Below, piece after piece: positions 8,707 to 16,829 of a stretch of DNA of 46,515 nucleotides. Source of the DNA: an uncultured Verrucomicrobiales bacterium (GTDB taxonomy: Bacteria; Verrucomicrobiota; Verrucomicrobiia; Verrucomicrobiales; Akkermansiaceae); NCBI GenBank assembly GCA_938008215.1, contig CALLLS010000036.1:1-46515 (forward strand), given 5' to 3'. The notes beneath the pieces are model-generated. The model searched no databases. It had not been told where the DNA came from and was given only the letters and a program-made list of their open reading frames with translations. A program made the position numbers and the translations under genes. How positions within the stretch are numbered: position 1 is the stretch's first letter; each line of letters opens with the position of its first letter.

Positions 8707-9330
8707 ATGGCATTTGAATTACCAGAATTAGGATATGCGTACAATGCGCTAGAGCCGCACATAGATGCAAAAACAATGGAAATCCACCACAGTAAGCACC
8801 ACAATGCTTATGTTTCTAAAGCGAATGGAGCCCTAGAGGGAACTAATCTTGTAGGGAAATCTGTTCAAGAAATCGTTTCTAACTTGGAAGCGGTTCCAGA
8901 GAACATTAGAGGCGGAGTAAGAAACAATGCTGGAGGTCACTATAATCACAGCCTGTTTTGGAAAGTGATTAAACCAGGTGGCGCAAATACACCAGGCGGA
9001 GATCTTGCGAAAGCGATGGATGCTGCGTTCGGATCGTTTGACGCGTTTAAAGAGCAGTTCGCAAATGCAGCGGCAACAAGATTTGGATCTGGATGGGCTT
9101 GGCTTATCGTAAAACCAGACAAATCACTCGCGGTAGTGTCTACTCCTAACCAAGATTCTCCGAAAATGGGCGCGATTGCAGATGCTTGCGGCTGCACGCC
9201 AATTCTTGGGTTAGATGTTTGGGAGCATGCTTATTATCTCAACTACCAAAATAGACGCCCTGATTACATCTCGGCGTTTTGGAATGTTGTAAACTGGGAT
9301 GTCGTCTCAGAGCTTTACGCACAAGGTTAA
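8707..9330 (+). CDS. sodA: superoxide dismutase, Mn-type (Fe/Mn family)
   Basis: The 207-residue protein converts superoxide to oxygen and hydrogen peroxide in the cytoplasm. All four metal ligands are present: H27 (MEIHHSKHH), H81 ([10 protein letters not shown]), D170 and H174 ([11 protein letters not shown]). The second-shell pattern favours manganese: glycines before the second ligand motif, and a glutamine in the C-terminal domain (TPNQDSP, Q149) rather than the N-terminal glutamine typical of iron enzymes. Cambialistic activity cannot be excluded. No signal peptide. It is transcribed alone, with an intrinsic terminator 20 bp after the stop. Confidence 0.95.
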   Translation: MAFELPELGYAYNALEPHIDAKTMEIHHSKHHNAYVSKANGALEGTNLVGKSVQEIVSNLEAVPENIRGGVRNNAGGHYNHSLFWKVIKPGGANTPGGDLAKAMDAAFGSFDAFKEQFANAAATRFGSGWAWLIVKPDKSLAVVSTPNQDSPKMGAIADACGCTPILGLDVWEHAYYLNYQNRRPDYISAFWNVVNWDVVSELYAQG

Positions 9331-9349
9331 TTTAATCAGCTTATCTACT

Positions 9350-9387
9350 AAAAGAACTTAGCTTGTATAGCTGAGTTCTTTTGTTTT
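9350..9387. terminator. bidirectional intrinsic terminator between sodA and folE2
   Basis: A 13-bp stem (9350-9362 with 9370-9382, one G-T pair) and a 7-base loop are flanked by an A-run on the left and a T-run on the right. This serves the convergent sodA and folE2 genes in both directions. Confidence 0.85.
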
Positions 9388-9400
9388 ATGAGGAAAGTAT

Positions 9401-10177
9401 TTACCCTTCGATTATTGCATAAGCATTATGATTATGAATAGATTCATAATTTTCAGCCTCTACTTTAAACCAGGTGATTTCAGGGTGCTTTTTTACTTTG
9501 ATGGCGACGTTTCTTACTAGGTCTTCCACGAATACAGGGTTGTCATATGCTTGCTCAGTGACGAATTTTTCATCCTCACGCTTAAGTAGGCTGTAGAGTT
9601 CAGCACTGGCGGAAGTTTCTACTAGCTCTATAAGATCCTCTATCCAAATGGGCGATTTCATTTTTACAGATAGAGTGACAGTTCCGCGTTGATTATGCGC
9701 GCCATATGCGCTGATTGCTTTTGAACATGGACAAAGGGTCGTTACAGGGACGTAAACCGTAACCGTTAGGTCAGTTTCTTTATCCCGAGTTGTTTCTACT
9801 TCAAACCGCACTTCATAATCAAGGAGTGCTTCTTTCTTAGTGACGGGAGCGGGCTTTGAGCGGAAAAAAGGAAATTTAAGGTCTATGTGAGCACATTGCG
9901 CAGGAAGGCGGTCTAGTAATCCTTCTGGTAGGCTAACAATGGTGCTGACTTCAAGTGGAGCATGAGTGGTGTTCAATGCTTCTACAAACCGGCTCATGTG
10001 AGTCCCTTTATACTCCTTGGGAAGGTCTACCGCTAGAGATAAAGTCGCTACCGTATGCTGAGGTTTACCATCACGGTCTTTGATCGCAATAGGATATCTC
10101 ACTTGCTTCACGCCTACACGGTCGATCGCCAAATTCCGGTGATCTTTCTCATTCTGGGTATCAACTAACTTTGACAT
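9401..10177 (-). CDS. folE2: GTP cyclohydrolase, FolE2 (type IB)
   Basis: This enzyme converts GTP to dihydroneopterin triphosphate, the first step of folate and queuosine-type pathways. The FolE2 signature is clear: GTHMSRF at residues 58-64, and VTTLCPCSKAIS followed by GAHNQRG, with the catalytic cysteine at C149. The 258-residue length fits the family. I place the start at ATG 10177 (MSKLVDTQN). The frame extends upstream to 10273, but that would overlap the end of the upstream symporter gene and add an unrelated stretch. FolE2 does not depend strictly on zinc and often replaces or backs up FolE; no folE is seen here. It follows the symporter gene by 61 bp and ends at a shared terminator. 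Confidence 0.93.
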   Translation of the reverse strand: MSKLVDTQNEKDHRNLAIDRVGVKQVRYPIAIKDRDGKPQHTVATLSLAVDLPKEYKGTHMSRFVEALNTTHAPLEVSTIVSLPEGLLDRLPAQCAHIDLKFPFFRSKPAPVTKKEALLDYEVRFEVETTRDKETDLTVTVYVPVTTLCPCSKAISAYGAHNQRGTVTLSVKMKSPIWIEDLIELVETSASAELYSLLKREDEKFVTEQAYDNPVFVEDLVRNVAIKVKKHPEITWFKVEAENYESIHNHNAYAIIEG

Positions 10178-10238
10178 AGTTTTTTTCTGTTCGTTATAAA
10201 TTAAATCGCAAGAGGTTTTTGAAAATTGAGGCGGTATT

Positions 10239-11585
10239 TTACGAGTAGCTCTTACTAGGATAAAGCGACTCACCTTCAGACTTAGCTACCACTACGGCAG
10301 CGCAGGAGTCTCCAAAGACGTTGACCGCAGTACGGCTCATATCCAGAGGTCGATCTACTGCAAGGAGTGCCACGAATGCCGTTTCTGCGCCTGGAATGTT
10401 AGAGCTTTTTAATATGAGCATGATGGCGACGAGGCTAGCGGAGGGAATGCCAGCTACACCTACAGAAGTGAGAAGCGCTGCTACTACGACACCGAGTTGT
10501 GCCGCCATACTGAGCTCTACCCCCATGACTTGCGCTACAAACATGACCGCGATGCATTCATAGAGGGCGGTGCCGTCCATATTCACAGTTGCGCCCAGTG
10601 GCACAGTGAAACTAGAGACCTTTTTAGAAACTCCCGCATTTTCTTGGATGCTTCTCATTGTAAGGGGAAGAGTGGCAGAGGAAGAAGCAGTGGAGAAGGC
10701 AGTGAGAAGAGTAGTACGCATAGCGCGGAAGTGCTTTAATGGATTAATCCCAGCCATGAAGTAGAGGAGAGCAGGTAGAATGATGAAAAGATGAATGGCG
10801 AGCGCGGCAAGCACAGTGAAGAAGTATTTACCGAGCTTTAAGAAGAGTTCGCCGCCACTCTCATACACAACGGGAAGTATAAGAGCATAGACACACAGAG
10901 GTGCGGTTTTCATGATCCATTGGGTAATAATGATGACCGCATCATTTAATGCGGTGAAGGTATCAGATATATGAGAGCCTTTATTATCTGGGAGCTTAGT
11001 GATAGCTAACGCCAAAAGGACAGAGAATACAATGAGCCCCAGCATCTGGCCATTATTGGCAGCGGCCTCTACAATATTAGGAGGGAACATTTGGCGGAAG
11101 AGGTTTTTGATCAGGTCTGCACCAGAGCGGTTCGAGTTTGCCTCTGCGAGCGCGATTTTCTCAGAAAACTTGTCTCCTGTGGTCGCCGCTTCACTAGTGA
11201 AGGCTTCCTTAATGAGCTCGCTTGGCTGTCCATTTTCTAGCCCTGGCGCGATGAGGTTTACGAGGGAGAGACCAAGAAGAATAGCCAGAGTAGTAGAGAG
11301 AATGTAAAAGCCGACCGTCTTCATACCGAGTCTCGCAAATCCATCTACGCCTCTTAAGGTAGAGATGCCAGCTACGACAGAGGTGACGATGAGAGGCACA
11401 ATAATCATCTTTAAGGCCCTGATGAAGAGTTCTCCCACAAAGCGGGCAATATCTATGACTCCATAGATGAAGGTGAGCCCGCTAGAGTCTGGCTCTAAGT
11501 TACCGCTTAAGGTCTTTAGGGTAATCGCGGTTACGGCGGAAAGAATGAGAGCGATGATTATAGTCCAGTGCTGGGCGTGCTTCAT
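10239..11585 (-). CDS. dicarboxylate/amino acid:cation symporter (DAACS family, GltP/DctA-like)
   Basis: The 448-residue inner-membrane carrier shows the family fold in order: N-terminal spans with VTSVVAGIS, the serine-rich hairpin 1 (STASSSATLP), the NMDGT motif in span 7, hairpin 2 (SVGVAGIPSASL) and span 8 (DRPLDMSRTAVNVFGDS). The aspartate and arginine of the last motif are those that bind acidic amino acids or C4-dicarboxylates, so glutamate, aspartate or dicarboxylate uptake with sodium or protons is expected. A longer-than-usual periplasmic loop (around LIAPGLENG to EANSNRSGAD) is present. The exact substrate cannot be read from the sequence. Confidence 0.92.
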   Translation of the reverse strand: MKHAQHWTIIIALILSAVTAITLKTLSGNLEPDSSGLTFIYGVIDIARFVGELFIRALKMIIVPLIVTSVVAGISTLRGVDGFARLGMKTVGFYILSTTLAILLGLSLVNLIAPGLENGQPSELIKEAFTSEAATTGDKFSEKIALAEANSNRSGADLIKNLFRQMFPPNIVEAAANNGQMLGLIVFSVLLALAITKLPDNKGSHISDTFTALNDAVIIITQWIMKTAPLCVYALILPVVYESGGELFLKLGKYFFTVLAALAIHLFIILPALLYFMAGINPLKHFRAMRTTLLTAFSTASSSATLPLTMRSIQENAGVSKKVSSFTVPLGATVNMDGTALYECIAVMFVAQVMGVELSMAAQLGVVVAALLTSVGVAGIPSASLVAIMLILKSSNIPGAETAFVALLAVDRPLDMSRTAVNVFGDSCAAVVVAKSEGESLYPSKSYS

Positions 11586-11630
11586 GGTTTTGGCTATTGT
11601 GGTTTCAGTAGATAAGAGAGTAAATTGCCT

Positions 11631-11846
11631 TTACCTAATAATTTCTACAATTCTTCCTTTCTCAAAGTCAAAGGTGGTCATCTCTAGTTTTACTTCCGTT
11701 CCGATAGGGACTTCTTGTAGGTCTACAGGGAAATCTTTCGCACGGTGTGCTAGGATTCGCTTACCATTAGGAAGGGTGACATAGCATAGTTTAGCATCAC
11801 GTCCCTCAATGATCTTAGCTATGGCTTCAATGGGTTTTTCATACAT
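11631..11846 (-). CDS. infA: translation initiation factor IF-1-like protein
   Basis: The 71-residue protein has the size and beta-barrel (S1/OB fold) pattern of IF-1, including the landmarks LPNGKRILAH (IF-1: ENGHKVLAH) and FDFEKGRIV (IF-1: YDLTRGRI). IF-1 binds the ribosomal A site during initiation. The N-terminus (MYEKPIEAIAKIIEG) is divergent from the usual MAKED start, and the gene is isolated from ribosomal protein genes, so this may be a second paralogue rather than the only IF-1. It is divergent from ilvB across a 243-bp T-rich spacer. Confidence 0.8.
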   Translation of the reverse strand: MYEKPIEAIAKIIEGRDAKLCYVTLPNGKRILAHRAKDFPVDLQEVPIGTEVKLEMTTFDFEKGRIVEIIR

Positions 11847-12072
11847 TGTCCTAGTCTCTCTTATAGCAACGGGGGAGGAAAAGGATTATTTTGAAAGAAT
11901 GCGAAGTATTCTTTAATGAAGGAGCCTCTTGTGATGTTTTTATTATGTTATTTCGATAGGTTTGTTATTATTATGTAGATTTCGAAAAGAAAGAGCTTCT
12001 TTTTGGTGGGTCTTTTCGTTTTTCTTGCTGTTTTGTCTTGAGTTTTATTATTTTTTTGGCATGTTTCCCTGA

Positions 12073-12086
12073 AATATTGCAATATT
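12073..12086. promoter_or_regulatory. 14-bp perfect palindrome just upstream of ilvB
   Basis: AATATTGCAATATT is a perfect inverted repeat ending three bases before the ilvB start codon, in the 243-bp T-rich gap between infA and ilvB. It could be an operator, but a palindrome of this length is also expected by chance a few times in a window this size. Confidence 0.25.
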
Positions 12087-12089
12087 GCT

Positions 12090-13823
12090 ATGAATTTAGA
12101 AAATATCGACGGTGCGCAAGCCCTTATCATGACTCTAGACGATCTAGGGATCGAATACATTTTTGGATACTCGGGTGGTGCGGCACTTCCGATCTTCGAT
12201 GCTCTGGAAACAGTAAAAAGCGACATTAAATTCATTCTTACGCGCCATGAACAAGGAGCAATTCACATGGCAGATGGATATGGACGTGCAACGGGGAAGC
12301 CTGCCGTTGTTCTGGTGACATCAGGGCCTGGAGCTGGAAATACTGTTACAGGGTTGATGACAGCGCAAATGGACTCTGTTCCGATGATCGTCATTACTGG
12401 GCAACAAGTGACTTGGATGTTAGGAAAGGATGCCTTCCAAGAGGCGGATATTTTCGGGATTACCATGCCAGTAGTGAAGCATAACTACCTCGTTAAAGAG
12501 ACGAATGCGTTGCCGCAAATTGCTCGCGAGGCCTATTACATCGCTACAAGTGGACGCCCAGGACCCGTATTAGTAGATATACCGAAGGATATTTCACAAT
12601 CTCCATTCACCGCTAAGACTATACAAGCTGAGATTAGCTTGCCTGGATACCATCCAGAACGCGCTTTTGAGATTGATGATGAAGCGGTGCTGAAAGCGAT
12701 TAAGCTCATCAAGCATGCCGAGAAGCCGGTGATTTTAGCAGGGCAGGGGGCAATGATTGCTAAGGCAGACAAGGAGTTGATGGAGTTCGCGACTAAAGTA
12801 GGTATTCCCGTAACTAATACTCTCTTAGGTAAAGGAGTATTCCCTGAGAACCATGACCTTGCGCTTGGAATGCTTGGGATGCATGGAACCGCGTATGCTA
12901 ACAAGGCGATTTGTGAATGTGATCTGCTTATAAACATCGGATCACGCTTTGATGATCGAATTATAGGGCAACCGGATAAATTCGCGGCGCAAGCTGAGAT
13001 TATCCATATTGATATTGACCCTTCAGAAATTGGTAAGATGGTGAAGCCAGATGTCCACATCATTGCTGATGCTAAAGTCGCACTTACTGCAATTAACTCT
13101 CAACTAGAAGGCACGCAAGACACCTCGGAATGGCAGAAGCATTTAGACGGCTATAAAAAGAAGTATCCTCTTTCTTATAAAAAGCAGGGCGGATTACGTA
13201 TGCAGCAGGTCATCGATGAATTTTATAAACAAACCAATGGAGATGCGATCGTTTGCACGGATGTGGGGCAGCATCAAATGTGGGCGGCTCAATTCTATAA
13301 AAACCATAACTCTAACCAGTGGCTTTCATCAGGCGGAGCAGGAACAATGGGCTTCGGTTTCCCCGCTGCAATTGGAGCGCAGTTTGCTTGTCCAGATTCT
13401 AAGGTGATTGCTTTTTGTGGAGATGGTGGATTCCAAATGACTCTCTTTGAGCTAGCAACAGCTGCCATTCACAAGCTTCCAGTGAAAATAGTGGTTCTGA
13501 ATAATCATTACTTAGGAATGGTGCGTCAATGGCAGGAATTATTCTTCGATGATCGTAAAAGTGGGGTGGACCTTGAGGGGAACCCAGACTTTGTAAAGCT
13601 TGCCCAGTCATACGGTATTAAAGGGATTAATATTAAGCGCCCAGCTGATGTAGAGCGATTTGTTAAAGAGGCACTTGAATATAATGAAGGGCCAGTCCTC
13701 ATCAACGCTGAGTGCATAAAAACAGATAATGTATTCCCGATGATTCCAGCGGGAGCAACCTTAGAAGAGATGCTCATAGAGCCACCTAAGTATAAAATGG
13801 AAAAGCCAGTGGGCTCGACCTAG
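12090..13823 (+). CDS. ilvB: acetolactate synthase, large (catalytic) subunit
   Basis: The 577-residue thiamine-diphosphate enzyme joins two pyruvates (or pyruvate and 2-oxobutyrate) in the first common step of branched-chain amino acid synthesis. The catalytic glutamate is E54 (TRHEQGAIHMADGYGR). The central FAD-binding region is present (for example IGSRFDDRI), and the ThDP/Mg motif FCGDGGFQMTLFELATA ends in the expected asparagines (VVLNNHYLGMVRQWQ). Length is typical, with no transit or signal sequence. It is followed after 42 bp by the small subunit, so the two form an operon; ilvC, often third in such operons, is not here. No attenuator or leader peptide could be identified upstream. 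Confidence 0.96.
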   Translation: MNLENIDGAQALIMTLDDLGIEYIFGYSGGAALPIFDALETVKSDIKFILTRHEQGAIHMADGYGRATGKPAVVLVTSGPGAGNTVTGLMTAQMDSVPMIVITGQQVTWMLGKDAFQEADIFGITMPVVKHNYLVKETNALPQIAREAYYIATSGRPGPVLVDIPKDISQSPFTAKTIQAEISLPGYHPERAFEIDDEAVLKAIKLIKHAEKPVILAGQGAMIAKADKELMEFATKVGIPVTNTLLGKGVFPENHDLALGMLGMHGTAYANKAICECDLLINIGSRFDDRIIGQPDKFAAQAEIIHIDIDPSEIGKMVKPDVHIIADAKVALTAINSQLEGTQDTSEWQKHLDGYKKKYPLSYKKQGGLRMQQVIDEFYKQTNGDAIVCTDVGQHQMWAAQFYKNHNSNQWLSSGGAGTMGFGFPAAIGAQFACPDSKVIAFCGDGGFQMTLFELATAAIHKLPVKIVVLNNHYLGMVRQWQELFFDDRKSGVDLEGNPDFVKLAQSYGIKGINIKRPADVERFVKEALEYNEGPVLINAECIKTDNVFPMIPAGATLEEMLIEPPKYKMEKPVGST

Positions 13824-13865
13824 AACCTCTGCATTACAACTACTCTTAACTAATAGTAAAATATT

Positions 13866-14408
13866 ATGTCCAAAAACATAGTTACAACTGACACACCCGT
13901 CGAGGCTTCTAACGAGATGCCTAAAATTCATACCCTATCAGTCCTAGTAAATAATAAGGCAGGGGTGCTGATGCGTATTACACAAGTCTTTGCGCGTAGA
14001 GGCTATAATATCGATTCCCTAGTGGTTTCTCAGGGACGTGACCCACAATTCTCTCGCATGACGATTGGTATTTCTGGAGAACAGGAAGGCTTAGGTCAGA
14101 TTATCAAGCAGGTGTATAAACTGATCGATGTCATTCACGTTTATGAGCACACCAGTGATAATGCAGTCGTAAGAGAGCTTCTTCTCGTGAAGTTTTTAGC
14201 GCACTCAGGAGATAGGGGAGAGGCGCTTCAAATTATTGAGCACTTTAATGGGAAAACTGTCGATTTAACACCGAATTCAATGGTGGCAACCTTTACTGGA
14301 GAATCTAAAAAAATTGATGCAGCGCTCGGAATGCTGGCGAAGTTTGAGATCGTAGAAACGGTCAGAACTGGTAAAGTTGTGATGGCGCGCGGTGAGCAAC
14401 CGACTTAA
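13866..14408 (+). CDS. ilvN: acetolactate synthase, small (regulatory) subunit
   Basis: The 180-residue regulatory partner of the preceding large subunit carries an N-terminal ACT domain (HTLSVLVNNKAGVLMRITQVFARRGYNIDSL) from about residue 20, and the family C-terminal domain (RELLLVKF..., FTGESKKIDAALGMLAKFEIVETVRTGKV). It confers valine feedback and raises catalytic activity. Its first 18 residues (rich in Thr, Val and Glu) are an extension without an obvious role; a start at the internal methionine before PKIHTL is possible. The gene faces the flavoprotein gene, with only a weak 5-bp hairpin (14420-14433) between them. Confidence 0.94.
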   Translation: MSKNIVTTDTPVEASNEMPKIHTLSVLVNNKAGVLMRITQVFARRGYNIDSLVVSQGRDPQFSRMTIGISGEQEGLGQIIKQVYKLIDVIHVYEHTSDNAVVRELLLVKFLAHSGDRGEALQIIEHFNGKTVDLTPNSMVATFTGESKKIDAALGMLAKFEIVETVRTGKVVMARGEQPT

Positions 14409-14464
14409 GAGGGAGCCACGCCTTCATTAAGGCACAATACAACCTTCTTTATGAACAGCTAAAA

Positions 14465-15709
14465 TCAAGCTTTTTCAGCGATGGCTCTTCCAGCAAGGAA
14501 TCCAGTCGTCCATGCGTTTTGGAAATTAAATCCACCAGTGACTCCATCAATGTCTAAAACCTCTCCCGCGAAGTAGAGGTTTGGGCAGTGTTTACTTTCC
14601 AGCGTTTTCATATTTACATCCTTTAGTTTCACGCCTCCACAGGTCACGAACTCGTCCTTATTTAGGCTTTTTCCTGTGACGGGAAGTTCTGCGTTATGAA
14701 TGATTTGGTGGAGTGAGGCTTCCTCTTTCTTACTGAGCTGAGACCAAGTTTTCTCGGCAGGAATCCCTACTAACTCACAAACCCTTTCCCAGAGACGTTT
14801 AGGCATGGCTGCTATTGGGCTACGCGTCATGATTTGGCGTTTCCCCCATTCTTGTCTTTTCAGATCTAGAATGTTTGAGAGGTCGAGGTTGGGGCACCAG
14901 TTAATGCAAAGTGTAAAGGTGTAATCACACTCCGCTAATTCTCTAGCAGCCAAGGCGGAAAGCTTTAAGACTCCTGGTCCACTTACCCCCCAGTGCGTGA
15001 TAAGAAGAGGCCCCGTATTTTCATGCTTAGATCCTATTATTTTCACGTGGGCTTCCTTTACAGAGAGTCCTTCTAGGTTTTTAAGAAGAGGGTGATCTAT
15101 CGTGAAGGTGAAGAGTGAAGGAACAGGTGGGAGGAGTTCATTTCCTAGTCCTTCGGCGAGTTTAGCTCCAGCGGCGAGTCTTGTGCCTCCCGTAGCTAGA
15201 ATGACATTTCGAGCGAGAAGTTCTTGCTCGTTATCTAAAGAGAGCTGAAACCCCTTGGATGCTGTCTGGATGGATTTTACTCCAGCTTTCATTAAGACCT
15301 TTATTCCTAGTTCATCGGCAGAGGAGGTTAGGCAATTAATAATTGTTTGAGAGCTGTCAGTAATAGGGAATATCCGACCGTCTGGTTCTGTCTTTAGCTC
15401 CACCCCTCTTTCGTTAAACCAATTGATTGTATCTGTTGTTCCAAAGTGGTGGAACGGGCCAATTAAGGATTTCTGACCTCTTGGATAGTGGGCGGTGAGT
15501 TTCTTAGGATCTAGACAGTCATGCGTGACATTACACCTTCCACCGCCTGAAATCTTCACCTTACCTAAGACTTGTGAGCTTCTTTCAAGGATCGCTATTT
15601 TTAATGGTCTTGGGCTATGTTCGGCTACTGATATAGCGCTAAAGAAGCCTGCTGCTCCTCCGCCAATGACGACGACGTCCCATTCTTTCTCTGTGCTATT
15701 ATTAGGCAT
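14465..15709 (-). CDS. FAD-dependent oxidoreductase of the HI0933/BaiN (YhiN) family
   Basis: This 414-residue flavoprotein has the N-terminal dinucleotide motif VVVIGGGAAGFFSA (about residues 12-25), the family hallmark KVKISGGGRCNVTH (about 50-63), and the C-terminal FAD-contact motif NLYFAGEVLDIDGVTGGFNFQNAWTTG. The family is cytosolic; members include BaiN, implicated in bile acid dehydroxylation, but most have no known substrate. Its start codon overlaps the stop of the upstream methyltransferase by one base (TAATG at 15711-15707), so translation is probably coupled. Confidence 0.93.
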   Translation of the reverse strand: MPNNSTEKEWDVVVIGGGAAGFFSAISVAEHSPRPLKIAILERSSQVLGKVKISGGGRCNVTHDCLDPKKLTAHYPRGQKSLIGPFHHFGTTDTINWFNERGVELKTEPDGRIFPITDSSQTIINCLTSSADELGIKVLMKAGVKSIQTASKGFQLSLDNEQELLARNVILATGGTRLAAGAKLAEGLGNELLPPVPSLFTFTIDHPLLKNLEGLSVKEAHVKIIGSKHENTGPLLITHWGVSGPGVLKLSALAARELAECDYTFTLCINWCPNLDLSNILDLKRQEWGKRQIMTRSPIAAMPKRLWERVCELVGIPAEKTWSQLSKKEEASLHQIIHNAELPVTGKSLNKDEFVTCGGVKLKDVNMKTLESKHCPNLYFAGEVLDIDGVTGGFNFQNAWTTGFLAGRAIAEKA

Positions 15710-16806
15710 TACTTTAGTATTTCCACGACCTGAAATTTAGTCCCAAAAAATTGAGGCATTGTAAGAGTCTTAAATTCATTGATGGTCTTTTGATATTGAG
15801 GGGAATCCATCTTTAGCGAGAGTAACCAGTCCTTAGAGTTCGTGGTAAGGAAGCTTCCTTGGCTTTCTGGCTTGGAAATCGAGAAGCCTGCTTTTATTGC
15901 CGCCTCTTTAACCAAAGAGTAATTCACATGACAACTGAGGTCGACCTTTCCTGGTTCATCATAAGGAGAGGCATTTTTACTATGCTGAGAATAAGTTTGT
16001 AGTGTTCCAGTAACACGGTGTTCCGCGTAATAATCTTCCTCCGCCAGATAGTAATCAATAAAAAGCCCGTGACAACGCTCCGTATTTTTACTGATGTTTG
16101 AGAAGAAGGTGGAATAATCTAAGCAAATCTCTGTGCGGTATCCTATTGGTAGATCTGAGGGTAAAGCAGAGAGCTTTTCTAAAAGTTGAGAGCTTGAAAT
16201 GGGCAAGAAACATTCCTTCATGGTGTCGCCACAACTCTTAAGCCCTACTTCCATCCAGCCTTCAGAGGTGTTTTCGATAAGGTGGACGGGAAAGGAATCA
16301 AGTACTTCATTGGCAAAGATGATGGTGAATTCACCTTGTTTTGGCAGCTCCTTTAAAGCTTGGAAAAGAGAGTGTCCTTTAAAGTGGTCGGTAAGCCTTT
16401 CTCGTTTGGCAGTTGAGGGATCTATGGAAAAGTAAGAGAGGAGCTTGCCGTCTTCTTGGTTCCAATGATCTAGAAAGTCTTGAGCAAAGGTCCCACCTTC
16501 AGAACCGAATTCGACAAAAGTAAAGCGGTGCTCATTCCTACTTCTAAGGATTTTTTTTACGGTCTGGATGATAAGTTTTGCATAGGTGCTGCCAACACTT
16601 ACAGATGTGATGAAGTCTCCTTGTTTTCCAACGCGCAGTTTGGATGGTGAAGTGTAGTATCCTTCCAATTCATCATAGAGGGAGTATTTCATGAAGTCAT
16701 AGAATCGGAAGCTTCCATTATTTTTTTCGAGAAAAGCTTTGAATCTTTTAGATAATTGGGGCTCTTTAAACGCTACCTCTTGTGAGATCTTTGATGAGTC
16801 TTGCAT
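15709..16806 (-). CDS. SAM-dependent methyltransferase, MidA/NDUFAF7-like (COG1565)
   Basis: The 365-residue protein matches the MidA/NDUFAF7 group: an N-terminal FYDFMKYSLYDELEGYYTS segment, GDFITSVSVG, a motif-I-like FVEFGSEGGTFAQDFL, and FANEVLDSFPVHLIE. The human relative methylates an arginine of a complex I subunit during assembly; what the bacterial proteins modify is uncertain. I prefer ATG 16806 over an in-frame GTG at 16818. The glycine motif reads GSEGG rather than the more usual GxGxG, a mild deviation. It is divergent from the penicillin-binding protein gene with only 23 bp between starts, and translationally coupled to the flavoprotein downstream. Confidence 0.88.
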   Translation of the reverse strand: MQDSSKISQEVAFKEPQLSKRFKAFLEKNNGSFRFYDFMKYSLYDELEGYYTSPSKLRVGKQGDFITSVSVGSTYAKLIIQTVKKILRSRNEHRFTFVEFGSEGGTFAQDFLDHWNQEDGKLLSYFSIDPSTAKRERLTDHFKGHSLFQALKELPKQGEFTIIFANEVLDSFPVHLIENTSEGWMEVGLKSCGDTMKECFLPISSSQLLEKLSALPSDLPIGYRTEICLDYSTFFSNISKNTERCHGLFIDYYLAEEDYYAEHRVTGTLQTYSQHSKNASPYDEPGKVDLSCHVNYSLVKEAAIKAGFSISKPESQGSFLTTNSKDWLLSLKMDSPQYQKTINEFKTLTMPQFFGTKFQVVEILK

Positions 16807-16829
16807 GGCTGTGATCACAATTTAACGAT

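Noticed and set aside
12536-13063. Leftward 175-codon frame inside ilvB
   Set aside because: It is antisense to conserved acetolactate synthase sequence, with low-complexity Ser/Ile composition typical of a shadow.
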